Positions 44,971-56,838 of a DNA stretch of 64,000 bases are shown here, in pieces. Source of the stretch: Prinsepia uniflora. Its lineage: Eukaryota > Streptophyta > Magnoliopsida > Rosales > Rosaceae. The position numbers were made by a program, and so were the translations under genes. The stretch lies in the NCBI GenBank assembly GCA_032719365.1, contig CM064867.1, positions 66,214,136-66,278,135 of the forward strand, given 5' to 3'. Within the stretch, counting starts at the first letter, position 1. Every line of letters begins with the position of its first letter. The notes under the pieces are model-generated. The model did not search any database, was not told where the DNA came from, and worked only from the letters and a program-made list of their open reading frames with translations.

Positions 44971-47246
44971 ATGACCATTATCCATATCCGAATCCGAATC
45001 CGCAATCTCATCAGGATCCCGGATCCAAACCCATAACTCATATTCATCATCCATTCCCAAATCCGAGTTCGAAACCATCATTCTGTAAGCTAGCATCCGG
45101 AATAACCATTTCGTAAGCTAGCATCCGGAATAACCATTCCGAACTCAACCCAGAAATCCATTTTCAAGTTACAAACCGAATCCCGAATCGTCATCCGGAA
45201 ACGCAATTCTAAAACCCGAAATCTCGTTAATCAAAACCATTTTCTGAACTGGGCTTCAAGCCCGAAATCACTTTCTAAAATCCATTTTTTTTAAATCATT
45301 GATATTAAATCATAATTCAAATCCCGACATCAAATCATTAAAACCAGGTTCAAAACATAACATTATTTGGTATCTCGTAAAACGTGCAAAACCGTAAATT
45401 CCTCGAAAATCGTGCAAAATCGTAAACTATCAAGATCATAAATCAAATCATAGAATCACGTATAGAAAACATATAAAAACATATATGCATGCATCAAGAG
45501 TTAGAAAACAAAGTCCACTCACAGACCATAACGTCGTCGCCTAGATACGCGTGCACATATGCCGTTCCCGGCCAATCCACTATCACCGGCTTCCCTGAAC
45601 CTGTCCAAATCCCATAATAACGTTACTAACTACTTCACAATGATCAAACTTAAGCTTCGTAATTTTCCCGAATTTTTAACTATTTTTAATCGAGCCCTAA
45701 AATCTTTGGACGTCCCGAAACATGTCGAGACGATATCCGATCGACTCGAAACCAGTCTTAAAATGTTCGTTACATCGAATACTTTAAAAATTGTGTTGGA
45801 CATTTCCCCAAAAGGGGTTGCGCGTGGCAGCCACGCGCCTTACTGTTCATCGTCCCCTACCTCTCGCCAACCTGGTTCAGACCGGTTCGAACTGGCCTAG
45901 TTTGACCGAACCGGCGCAGGCGGTTTTGTCCATTTTCTCCATCTTTTTCATTCGGTTTAATCCCATTAGTGTCGTCCTAGCCTAACCAATTGTTCTAGCT
46001 ATTGAAAACATGAAAAACCAGCTAGGAAGTACCTCTTCGAACATTCAACTTTTCTTCGATTTGTTTCCCTTCTGTTTCCAGGTTCTAGGCCATCTCTGTC
46101 CCTAGTTCCAAGTCCCTTAGCTTCCTTTAGGTGTCCAAACCCTCATCCAAAGAACCAATTCGATCAGTAAGCATTAGAAACAAAGTTGCCATTTTCAACT
46201 TTAAATGAACCAGTTAGTCGACAGTACACTTACCAGGCATCTCTGGCCTCGAATACGGCTCAATAAACTCCCTAGACTTCCATAATCTCAATCTTAGCCA
46301 TTACCTCTATCAAATCCCATGAGAACAAGAGTTATCATTTTAATTTGAAAAACAGGATTCGCGGCTTAGTTCAGGGGTGTCAACACATCACGCCATCACG
46401 GACAGCCGTGCCACCATCGTCTTCGGCGTCTCATCATCCTCAATCTTATCCAGTCATCAATTCAAAGCTTTTGATGAAAATTGAAGGGGTTGTATAAGTG
46501 GACTACTCACGGTTACACCATCCTCTGTTTTTCAACCTGTGCCACCACCGTTCAAATCTGTCCCAATGTTTCCACAACCTTCCAGATAAGGCCATGTGTC
46601 CAATTTCTTATGGACAACTATTACAAAAAGACAACCACGTGTCCTCATCCTGCTAGCACAAATCCCAATGTCTCAAAAAGACCAAAATTCCCATAAAGGA
46701 AAAATTACCATTTTGCCCCTCAAGTTCCTATGCCCGAAACCTTTTCGTCCGAACTCCAATCGACATGTGCCGCCCGTCGTTGTATTCAGGGTATCAAGAC
46801 CTACCTAACGGTCCTCGAAGTTTGTGAAAATTCCTTGTCATTTGAAAAGTCAACAATTTGCCCCTTTATATCCAAATTACCAAATTGTCCTTGAACTTCC
46901 GAACGTCATAACTTTTTCCTCGAATGTCGGAATCGGACGTGCCACCTGTCTATAAACTCGTGACGTCCCAAATTACATCACGGTCATCGGTCAAAGTGCA
47001 TTTGACCGCTCGAACAAAAAGTCAATATTTTTGCCCATTCTAGGGGCAAAACCGTCATTTTGCACCGTCCTTCCGAATTCTTCTAACTATTTACTGATTA
47101 ACTTCACTAAGCCATCATTAACCACTAATCAAATCTCGGTTTCTGGGACGGGTCGTTACAAGCATGGTGCCATGATGATGTCATCATGACATCTTGATGC
47201 TGTCAACATGATGACGTCAACTACCACATGTTAGGGCCACGTCAGT

Positions 47247-47414
47247 TGTCAGGACCCGACCCTTCTCGGTCAGGACCCGACTCATCTAGCACCATATTGT
47301 CCGCTTTGGGCCTCACCCTCAAGGTTTTTTTTTCGGGAGCTCATGGTGCAACTTCCCAGGGGGTCACCCATCATGGAATTGCACCAGCCTCAACTAGCTT
47401 AACTTTGGGGTTCC

Positions 47415-47454
<40 letters not shown>

Positions 47455-47989
47455 AGCCACTTGAGCTCCCAAAAGGCCTAGCGCTAGATAGGTGTATGCC
47501 TACACCTTTAAGGCACACCACCTTCCTCTCCCAGAACATTCCCCCTCGCAGGAATGTGGCATTGTTCACCATTCCCTCCAGGACACGGGTCTTACAATCC
47601 ACCCCCCTTAGGGCCCAACGTCCTCGCTGGCACACTTCCCGGTAGGGGTCTGGCTTTGATACCAAATTGTCAGGACCCGACCCTACTCGGTCAGGACCCG
47701 ACTCATCTAGCACCATATTGTCCGTTTTGGGCTTCGCCCTCACGGTTTTGTTTTCGGGAGCTCATGGTGCAACTTCCCAGGGGGTCACCCATCATGGAAT
47801 TGCACCAGCCTCAACTCGCTTAACTTTGGGGTTCCAATCCCCACAAAAGTCACTTGAGCTCCCAAAAGGCCTAGCACTAGATATGTGTGTGCCTACACCT
47901 TTAAGGGACACCACCATCCTCTCCCAGACCATTCCCCCTCGCAGGAATGTGGAATTGTTCAACGTTCCCTCCAGGACACGGGTCTTACA
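47247..47989 (-). mobile_element. TRIM element, copy 2 (complete)
   Basis: LTRs 47247-47596 and 47668-47989 flank a 71-bp interior. On the minus strand, LTRs begin TGTAAGACCC and end GGGTCCTGACA. The interior starts with PBS-like TGGTATCAAAGCC (initiator-Met type with one change) and ends with PPT AAGGGGGGTGGAT. The flanking TSD is TCAGT/TTAGT, one transition apart. The left LTR carries a C38 run where the other copies have a short CCCC. No coding capacity. Confidence 0.88.
47417..47454 (+). repeat. Poly(C) run, C38
   Basis: Thirty-eight C replace the CCCCACAAAAGT-like stretch found at the same place in the sister LTR (about 47838). Confidence 0.9.
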
Positions 47990-48416
47990 TTAGTAGGGTG
48001 CCACGTTAGTAGGAACTCACATCAGCACGCCATGCTAGCGAGTGGACGGCGCGTGGAGAAGGTCATCAGTCTTCCATCTACACGTGGCGGCTCATGGGCA
48101 CAAATCTCGAGGCACGACTGAGCTTTTATGAAAGGTTTGGACGAGTTGAATTTAATGGTGGTGGTTCCAAGTCGATTAAAGATCGTTTATGGGTAATTTT
48201 TGGTGTATAAAGCCACAGGTTGCATGTTTGGGACGCGTGTACTATCTCAGGATTTATGGGGTGATTATATACAAGGTTATATGTGTTGTTGGTAACTCCC
48301 AATTGTTACTTTGACAGGTGAGGACCTTCTGGGGACTTCTGAGGAGCGCACAACTCAAGAGTGAGCTACATGTTGGATTGTGAGATGAAAATTTGTTTAT
48401 TAAATGTGTTGCATAT

Positions 48417-49745
48417 TGATAACGTTGAAACTACGAATTAAATTAAACACATAATTCGAGTATTATTCAATTTAAACCCTTTTTGTATAGATGTAGTATT
48501 GGTAAATATGGATCGTTCTTAACCGAAGAAATTAGGGAACATTAATAATGTGTTAGTGAGAAAGAATAATGAATAATCAAATAAATAGAATAATGAATTA
48601 ATCAATTAATGAAAGAATAAATGAATCAAAAAATAAAGAATAAAGAATAAAAAATTAAAAAATTAAAGAATAAAAGAATGAAATGGGGGGTTTTGAACAA
48701 AGTGTAATCTAAACTACATTTGAACACTAACTAAGAATTAAATTAAAATTAACAATAACATTATTTAAAACTACTCGTAAAATAAACTTCTTTCAAACAC
48801 AACTTTTACCAACATTTTCCATTTTGCTCATATTGAACTAATCCCAAAATTTTACCTTCATCATCTCAAGTACATGCATACGTTTTTCATTATTATAAAT
48901 GCATCAACCATTAATGTGCGTTAAATATTAATATGCATCAAATACTTACAACATGATTCACTTTAAGTTTGTGATTAAATGCACCGACAGCGGTCGACAT
49001 TAAAATCTCTTCAATCAAATGCTAAGTGCACCGATAGCGGCCGACATTTAGTATCAAATTGAAGTATGAAACACTAAAACTTATGAAATAAATGAAATTT
49101 AGAAAGTAAAACACATGGAGATTGTATTCATATTCTCAAACATTTAGAAGACATAAAATTGTATCTAAAAGAGAAGTCAAAAAAGTTAAAATAAAAACCT
49201 AAGAACAAAGATTAAAAGAAAACATAAGAATAAAATTAAAAGAAGTTACAAATGGTTCCAAAAATAAAGAACAAAATAAAAAGAAGAAGAATTAAAAGTA
49301 GAGAGAAAAAGAACTACTAAATGAAACTAACATGAACAAAATGGGAACTAAAATTGGACCCCAAACAAATGAAATGGCCTACTTATTTATAGAGGGAGTA
49401 CCAAAATTCAAATATGAAATACAAAATTAAAATAAAAAAAAATGAAATGATGAACAATGATAATTAATGATGATATTAGCAATGGTTTGAAGCTCAAATT
49501 GCAGGAAAATCAGGGGTTGAAGGGTTAGATTTGGTGGAGGCATGGGCTTCTGAGATACAACAAGGGGCTGCTGAAAAAAGGTGCCTGAAGTCGGTAGGTG
49601 GGTGCTGACAGAAGGCAGGTACGCCGGCGGACTCAGCGCTGCAAAGGCAGAAGGGGTTTCAAAGGCGTGAGCTGAAAAAATGATGTGTAGTTCGGTCAAC
49701 ACGTGTCGAAATGAGGCGATGGCTTCGCGGACTGGTCTTCGCGAA
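48417..49745 (-). repeat. Degenerate Athila-like LTR fragment
   Basis: Reversed, it matches the ends of the Athila LTRs: near its left end CTACG...TTAAATTAAAC, two GCTGTCGG-type motifs on the minus strand (about 48985 and 49035), a TATA-like CTATAAATAAG near 49390, and the T-rich repeat. Its 5' LTR end is lost at about 49745, so no TSD is found. Confidence 0.7.
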
Positions 49746-50056
49746 AAAATGATGTCATAAAACCATTATATATTCAAGTTATTTAACCCGTTTAAGAAAA
49801 CCAAACTCATTGCCTTTTCTCAAATCCTTGGCCTCAGCCCAAAACCATCAATATCCGTTTCATCCAGGTCATAGCCCAAAACATCGAAAAACCATTATTT
49901 AAAAAACGTCATTATCATCGAAATGTAAAACACAGTGAAAGCCATTTGAAATCCATTGCATTCCATCGAACTTGCTGGATATATCCGAGTCTTTAAACTC
50001 TCGAGTCTTTAAACTCAATACAGGCCTCAATATAATTCGAGTCTTTAAACTCAATA
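49746..50056 (-). repeat. LTR fragment, subfamily B
   Basis: This matches the start of the core in the other B LTRs (CATAAAACCATT, GCCTCAGCCCAAAACC, then GAGTCTTTAAACTC units). It is cut on the right by the LARD-like element; the five bases before the cut are CAATA. Confidence 0.7.
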
Positions 50057-53000
50057 TGACACGACCCACCCCCAATCTCTCGGGATTAAGGGCTAAGTCA
50101 TGCTCCCGTCTAACTTACGCGTGACACGAAGGCTAAAACGACGTCCAACCTTCATGTGACACATAAGTCGGACCAGGGATTTCCAAAAGTAACCGTCTGA
50201 CAAGTTCCAGACTTCCCAGAGCATGCAGATTCTACTGTGGATCGCGTGTGTGATGTCCCCGTCTCTCTCTCCCAACAACCCGCACCGCAACAACCTGGAG
50301 GGTATCGAAAAAATAAAAGACTGTGAGTGTACAAAAATAAATAGTACATTCAGAAAACTGTTTATAGAAATGTACTTTTATACCCTCAATTTAAAACCAA
50401 TGCATGCATATCAAACCATTTCATAAAACCATTCATATCCAAGATAAGAAAATCATTATTGAAAACCAGAATCCTTTGCTTTTCTCAAATCCGTAACTTC
50501 AAATCCAGGGCCTCAGCCCAAAATCATAAATCTTCATCATCCGGGCCATTGCTTAAAACATCTGAAAACCAGTGAAAAACCAGTGAAAAATATCAATCAA
50601 TCGAGTTGTTGGATCTCAAGTGCGCCCGAGTCTTTAAACTCAAAACCATGCGCATAATCAGGCCTTCCCGGGCTATCAACGAGTCTTTAAACTCAAAACA
50701 CAATCAACACGCCGGGGATATCATAATCGAGTCTTTAAACTCAAAACATATCAATCCAGGGCCCTCCCCCGTCAATCAACCGAGTCTTTAAACTCAAAAT
50801 CAGATCCAGCCGTTTTCTTTTTCTTTTTTCGGGTCTTTAAACCCAAAACTATTTTTCAGTCAAGTGAAAACCATAGAAAATCCATATCCGAATTCGCAAT
50901 AATGATTCCGTAAGCCGGCATCCGGAACCATCATCCCAAACCCAAATCCAGAATTTATCTTTTAAGTTTCAAAACCGAATAAAGAATCATCTTTTCAAAT
51001 TCGATTCTAAAACCGAAATCTCGTTAATCGAAATCACATGAACAGGGCTTCAAGCCCGAAACCACTTTTCCAAAATCCATCGTAAATCATTGAAATTAAA
51101 TCACTTTACAAATCCCAAAATCAAATCATTAAAACCATGGTCAAATCATAGTATAAACCGTAAGCTCGTAAAACGTACAAATACGTCATTATCTCGAAAT
51201 ACGTGCCAAAACCGGAAATCATCCATATGAAATCACAACATAGCAATCGCGTATATAAAACATATAAAAACATATATGCATGCATCATAAGTTAAAAAGC
51301 AAAGTCCACTCACAGACCATTAGCGTCGCCGCCTCGATACGCGCACACTTATGCCATTCCCGGCTAATCCGCTATCACCGGCTTTCCCGAACCTGTCCAA
51401 ATCCCATAATAAGGTCACTAACTACTTCATAAAGCTCATACTAAAGCCCGTAATTTTCCCGAATGTTTAACTATTTTTAACCGAGCCCTAAAACCTTCGG
51501 GCATTCCGAAAACTATCGAGACGATGTTTGATTGACTCGAAATTGGTGCTAAAATGTCTGTTAAATCGAATACTTTAAAAGTCGTGTTGGAACCATCCTC
51601 AAAAACCGTGTCACGCGCCCACACGCGCCGTCCAAAAGAGCTGCGCGTGGGCCTCACGCACTGTCACTGTTCATCTTCAACATTGGGTGAATCGAGTTTG
51701 AACCGGTTCGGTTCAGACTGGTCCAATCGAACCGTCGGTCACGGTTTTCTCTAGTTTTTGCATCTATTTTAATTCCGTTTATCCCACTTGCTTCGTCCTA
51801 ATCTCTACAAGTGTTCTAGCTAATTAAACCATGGAATTAGGTCCTGATTAATACCTGCCCGATCAACCTTCGAACAACGCTCCTCCTCCATCATGCTTCC
51901 ATGGTTTCAGCCTCATATTTTCCTGGTTTTCGATTCCAAACCACCTATGTAACCTCCAGAGATAAGTTCCAATTAAGAAAGCTAATCAATAAGCACAAAA
52001 TCGTGATTAACCATTTCTGGATCCAACTGAACCGTTTACTGAAATGAAGGCTTACCACCATCGCCGTTCACAACTGTGGGTACCACTACGTGCGTCTGAG
52101 TCCTCTTTCCAACCATCCATCACACGCTATGCCCAAAAACTGAGGTTTGAAGGTGACTGTGTACAATTGATGTTCACGGGTTGCACAAAATTTCCTGTTC
52201 CAAAATGGCCACCCACGATGGTCTTCACGGTGGCACCAACCTCATCATCTAGGTCCTCAAGTTCCTTCACACACTTCTCTCAACTGAGGAGGATTGGCTT
52301 GTTTCTCACGGTTCACTCACACACACAACCTCAACCACTATTTTCCTCTGTTTCAAAACGTGCAAATTATCTCCCATAATACACGGCCACTGTCCACGAC
52401 GGTGGCACCACCACTCCTGTCTCATCTCGACAATCTCTTTGTCCTCACGCATCACTCTCAGCTAATGAAGATCACCGGGTTCCTTTGGATTGCTTTTCAC
52501 GGTTCAAACTCTCCCCTGTTCCTCGCTGTTTTTCAACCCACACACACAGTGTACAATTTTAAAAACATTATGAGGCTTCTACAACCATCCATGACAAGCC
52601 AGGTTTCCAAAATTCTGTGGGCACAACTTCCAAGGCAAGCCAAGTGTCCAATTCTAACTGGGCACAGATCCCTAAGCCATCAAATGACCAAAATGCCCTT
52701 GAATGGAAAAATTACCATGTTGCCCCTCATATTCCTAGACCCATAACGTTGTCATCCAAACGTCAATTGACGCATGTTGCCTATCGTTGAACTCAGGGAA
52801 TCGAGACCTACCTAACGGTCCTCGAGTTTCATGAAAGGTCCATGTCGTTAGAAAAGTCAACAAATTGCCCCTTTTCACCCAAATTACCAAAATACCCTCA
52901 AACTTCCGAACATCATAACTTTTTCCCCGAATGTCGGAATCGGACGTGCCACCTGTCTATGAACTCGTGACGTCCCGAACTACGTCACGGTCATCGGTCA

Positions 53001-53166
53001 AAGTCCATTTGACTGCCCGAACGAAAAGTTAACATTTTTACCAATTCCAACGGCAAAATCATCATTTTGCACCGTCCATCCGAATTCGTCCAACTAATTA
53101 CTGATTAACTTTACTAATCTGTTATTAATCACTAATCTAATCCCGATTTCGGGACGGGTCGTTACA
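50057..53166 (-). repeat. 3' LTR of the LARD-like element (subfamily B)
   Basis: It runs from TGACACGACCCACCCCC to GGGACGGGTCGTTACA, 3,110 bp. The intron-like core spans 51313 (GTGAGTGGAC on the minus strand) to 50295 (CCCTCCAG), with GCATGCAT near both ends and a GAGTCTTTAAACTC array at 50627-50842. Confidence 0.88.
50627..50842 (-). repeat. GAGTCTTTAAACTC array of LARD 3' LTR
   Basis: Four GAGTCTTTAAACTC units and a final GGGTCTTTAAACCC are spaced about 50 bp apart. The counterpart at 57337-57556 has one unit decayed to GAGTATTTAAACTC. Confidence 0.8.
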
Positions 53167-56100
53167 ATCTACCCCCTTAAAGAATTTCGTCCCCGAAATT
53201 TCGCATCTCGTACTTCCGTAACTAACTGGGGGAAATCCAACTGATCTCACACCTGGGTCTCCTACCTGGTGTCCAGCACCTACCAATCCAACTTATCTTG
53301 ACAATTCCCAAACTGTCACCCCAATTCGGCCAAGCGAACCATCTATCAAGGTTCAGTCCATCTGGCAGATCCTCCCTCATCGGGGCCAACATATTTCCAA
53401 CTCGTGCCTGAGGTATCTCTAGCGTCTTACTAGCCGTCACTCACGGCTCAACTAACCCTAGGTACGCTACAACACCACTGCTACCAATTTCCAACACTTC
53501 CGCCTCCTTTTCGGGTCGAGCGTACCTCGTACCAACGTCCTAGTACATCATGTGAGTCCGCCGTCAACAGCACAAATCTCAAGTACACCCATTCACAAGA
53601 CGACATCTATCGACCTTAGTACTTCTATTCTTCAATATCCATACCATAATCCTTACTACTTCCATAAGCGATCCGCGCCGACCTTACCGGGGTCACAACA
53701 TACTCGTCTATACCCCTAATTCAACCAATCATCTCACCAGTTGTTCCATGAACCACCAACATAGTCAACTTGTGGGAACACCATCCACGTCCCACACTAC
53801 CTGTCTGCAGTTGGACCCTACCAATTTTTGTCCATTGTGATCCCACGTCCCTGAATCACATATCTCAGCATCAGGGTCCCACCAGCCAATCGTGGCTCTG
53901 AGAATCCAGCTCATCAGCAATAATCAACAGATCACTCTGGATCACCCGAATCCAGACCACATGCTTTGTCAAAACCCATCATATTGAAACTACGCCGATC
54001 ATCCATCTATCCATAACATCTTTCGGCACTAAGCCGATCACCAACACTTTTACCAGAATATCACGCTGCACGTCCAATTACATCGGCATGGTGCCAACCA
54101 CTGCAGAACTAGTACGTACACATTTCAAGTACATGCACCAATTACCACCAACCAGGACCACGATGCATGCCACCAAACACACACAAGGACAACCCTACGA
54201 ACTTTGAATAAAACAAAGATATTTTAGAATACCTCCAACTCGTAGAGTATATCCTATGTACTTCCAACGTCATCTTACGGTACGTCCACCAATCAACCAC
54301 AGCGGCATCAGCCACGCACTACGACATCCAAAGTCCAATCAACAACATCATAGTGTACCCGTCACCCTCACAGTGAAATCTCCAGGGCACACAAACCTCC
54401 TCGTAACCATACTGACTACAAGCCAATCACGTCTTCACTCTTTAGGGTCAACGATCCAACCAGGCCCACGCGTCTTTCGGGGAATACCTAGTCAAAACAA
54501 TCCCGAGTCTCCCGGTCCTTTTGGGTCTCCCGACCAATATGAACTCCACATACATCTCAACTAGGAATACCGGGCAAAACCAGTACCAGTTCTAAGTCCA
54601 ATATCCATACGTATGCTAAATGGACCACACGCGTCCTGCACAACTCCAAGATGGTCAAGATATCCAACCACTTTTGCTCCTGCATGACAGAGAAATGCCC
54701 TCAGTTAGATGTCCAACATATCCAACCTATGTCTTGCCTAAGATCTTCCTGATCCACAACAACTCAATCTAGAGCCATAAGCGTTCCAATTACGATCCAC
54801 TCACTCCTAAGTGGATCCCACTTCGCGTCCATACCACTCTTACCATCAGACCATTACATCGAATTAAATCAATCCAGAATACCCTACGTCTAGATTGTGG
54901 GTTCTCTTAAATAACCTCATATCGATCAGTTATAGTCACTCTTTCTCCGCTTCATTCCGTCATCCTTCAACGGAACACACAATGGTTCACAAATATGGCA
55001 TCACAAGTCATCCTGCCTTAATCCAACTTAGCACAATCCAAAAACGCTCGCCACACAGGCCAAAGATGGCGTCACCAAGTACTCTTCTATTAGTGAACAC
55101 ATCCACCAGTGTCCACAATTCAGGGGGGGTCACAACTTCTGACGTCCCATCAATGAGTCTCAAAAAATCAACGCCAGAGTATTCACCACACAACATAAAC
55201 ACCAACTCGGAATTAACACATCAGCTCAACGTCTAAACAACAACATCTCCTGATTCCGAGATTCCAATCACGATACTTCATCCTCAAGTATACCATCTCC
55301 GGACCAAGTGTCAAAACGTCATCTTCTCTACTACACTGAAAAAGTCCATAATGCCTACGGACCACAACCACGCGTTCGTAGCCAAATCAACTCACCGACC
55401 ACTCGCCTGTCGGTTATCACCGTTTATGCTTATCCCAAAAGGATATCAATCACAACCTTCCCGAGGTTCAAGTCCAAGCACCTGCTAAAATACGAGTCAC
55501 CAACTCTCGGAATCCTCAATCCTCAATCACTGACCTCGGACTCCCCAGTTACCGCCCTTGAAGTCGTTGATCACCAAGTGCCAACCTCGGCATATGCCGA
55601 CATATACCAACACATCAGGGGAAGTCCACTAAAACCAACCTCACGAATGATCAAACCCGTCCATACAAACCTAGCTCGATCCAATACAAAGCATAGGTCC
55701 ACAGCACTCCCGCTGCGCTACTCTGATCAAACTAATGGTATCCTGACCATTCGTACCAAAACATGACCTACCAATGGTCATCACATACCCCTGCTCGGTT
55801 AATGGTTCCTACCAGACACCGGCACCTCACAACTGGCCACTATCTCGACACAATGTGCCCATCCGACCAAGCATCCCAGCTCGTGGCACATCATTTCCGA
55901 TCTAGTGCTCACAGTACACCAATCCCAATCCTCCGCTCCCACTGAGCCAAAATCCTGAATCTATGCTCGGATCAGAGGAATTGACATCTCTCCATAACTC
56001 TGAGCAAATCAATGCTCAACTAAATGCCACAATCACACTGGACTCGTCCAGAGTCATCCACCAAACCAAAACCCCGGCTGCATCGCGGCAGCACAATTGC

Positions 56101-56838
56101 CAATCCGGCCGTAAGTCGGCCCAAGCCACAACCACCAACTCAGGTTTCCCAAACTAAGCACTTCCTCTGGGTTTCTCTCCAAGGAACTCACAGTTCAGAC
56201 CAGTCATCTCACGTGGTTTCTCAAATCATCCCTGTCATACGGGTTATCCAAACCTACAACAGCCACTAGTTCACCACAACCTTACCACTCGGGTCGTCAC
56301 ACCCGACTAAGACCATCTCTTATCGTAAATCTACACACCAACATCAACCAGTATCCAATACTAGGGGGATTCCTTCAAATCCACAACCCTTAGCCACACA
56401 AAGACAATCTCAGCCAAACTGACCAAAAGGTCACCAAAGGGTCATCCGGCCTAACAAGCCACCGTCAACCAGCCTCCTCCGCCCACGCGTACCACCAGCA
56501 CAACAAGCTGTCATCAGGCTCCACATGTTGACCAATCGACCATCTCTCGGCGCTACTCCATCTGACCCTAAAGGCCAACTGACTATCAAACATATCCAGC
56601 GTCAAACATGTTAACCTTTCCATCCCAAAGCTAGCAAGTACCACACCCAGTCGCGTATCGGGAAACGCATCACCCAGTCGCTCGTACTCTCGCCACTAAG
56701 CCACTAGCTATCACCCGCGTATCCAGGTTGAGGACGGGCTGTTCCGCGTCGAGGCATCACATCACGCTAATCGACAAACCACTTGCTCTGGAAGCCAAAC
56801 TTCACGCAGAGCGCACAAAACCTACTCTGATACCAATT
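53167..56838 (-). other. Interior of the LARD-like element, non-coding
   Basis: At its right end the PBS TGGTATCAGAGTA (56835-56823) lies 3 bp from the LTR. At its left end is the conserved PPT region (GACGAAATTC, then TTAAGGGGGTAGAT on the minus strand). Between them all frames are broken. A possible gag start (MPRRG...) near 56745 closes after about 16 codons. About 54890-54975 matches the TR-GAG tail. The interior is C-rich on the plus strand. Confidence 0.75.

Larger units (their letters stand above)
26319..47160 (-). repeat. Solo LTR, subfamily B, interrupted twice
   Basis: The first 7 bp (TGACAGG, 26319-26325) are separated from the rest (41570-42388 and 44976-47160) by an Athila-type element and a solo LTR. 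The rejoined length is about 3.0 kb. The right end GGACGGGTCGTTACA is at 47160. TSD AGCAT lies at 26314-26318 and 47161-47165. Its intron-like core spans the F insertion (acceptor side near 41805, donor side near 45518). No interior is attached, so it is a solo LTR. Confidence 0.88.
25640..48416 (+). repeat. Outermost LTR of the nested stack (subfamily C), in pieces
   Basis: It starts TGTAACGACCTG at 25640. The surviving pieces are 25640-26318, 47166-47246 and 47995-48416; everything between is inserted DNA. Both sides of the first break carry ATGATGTCATCATGAC-type repeats and share the TSD AGCAT. Its 3' part is lost at 48417, where a reversed Athila-like LTR begins. Confidence 0.75.

Noticed and set aside
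50627..50842. CRISPR-like array of short palindromic repeats with spacers
   Set aside because: The repeats lie inside plant LTRs, have variable spacing, no cas genes, and recur at one LTR position in several copies.
52044..52746. Conserved ORF pair 52044-52379 and 58748-59122
   Set aside because: They are the same segment of the two LARD LTRs; conservation reflects LTR duplication, and the frames are not maintained.
53222..53440. Minus-strand ORF near the LARD PPT as an integrase/chromodomain end
   Set aside because: Its position is right, but I could not find convincing chromodomain residues in any frame.
55008..56269. Plus-strand ORFs in the LARD interior (up to 152 codons)
   Set aside because: Antisense to the element, with no recognisable domains; likely chance frames in C-rich DNA.
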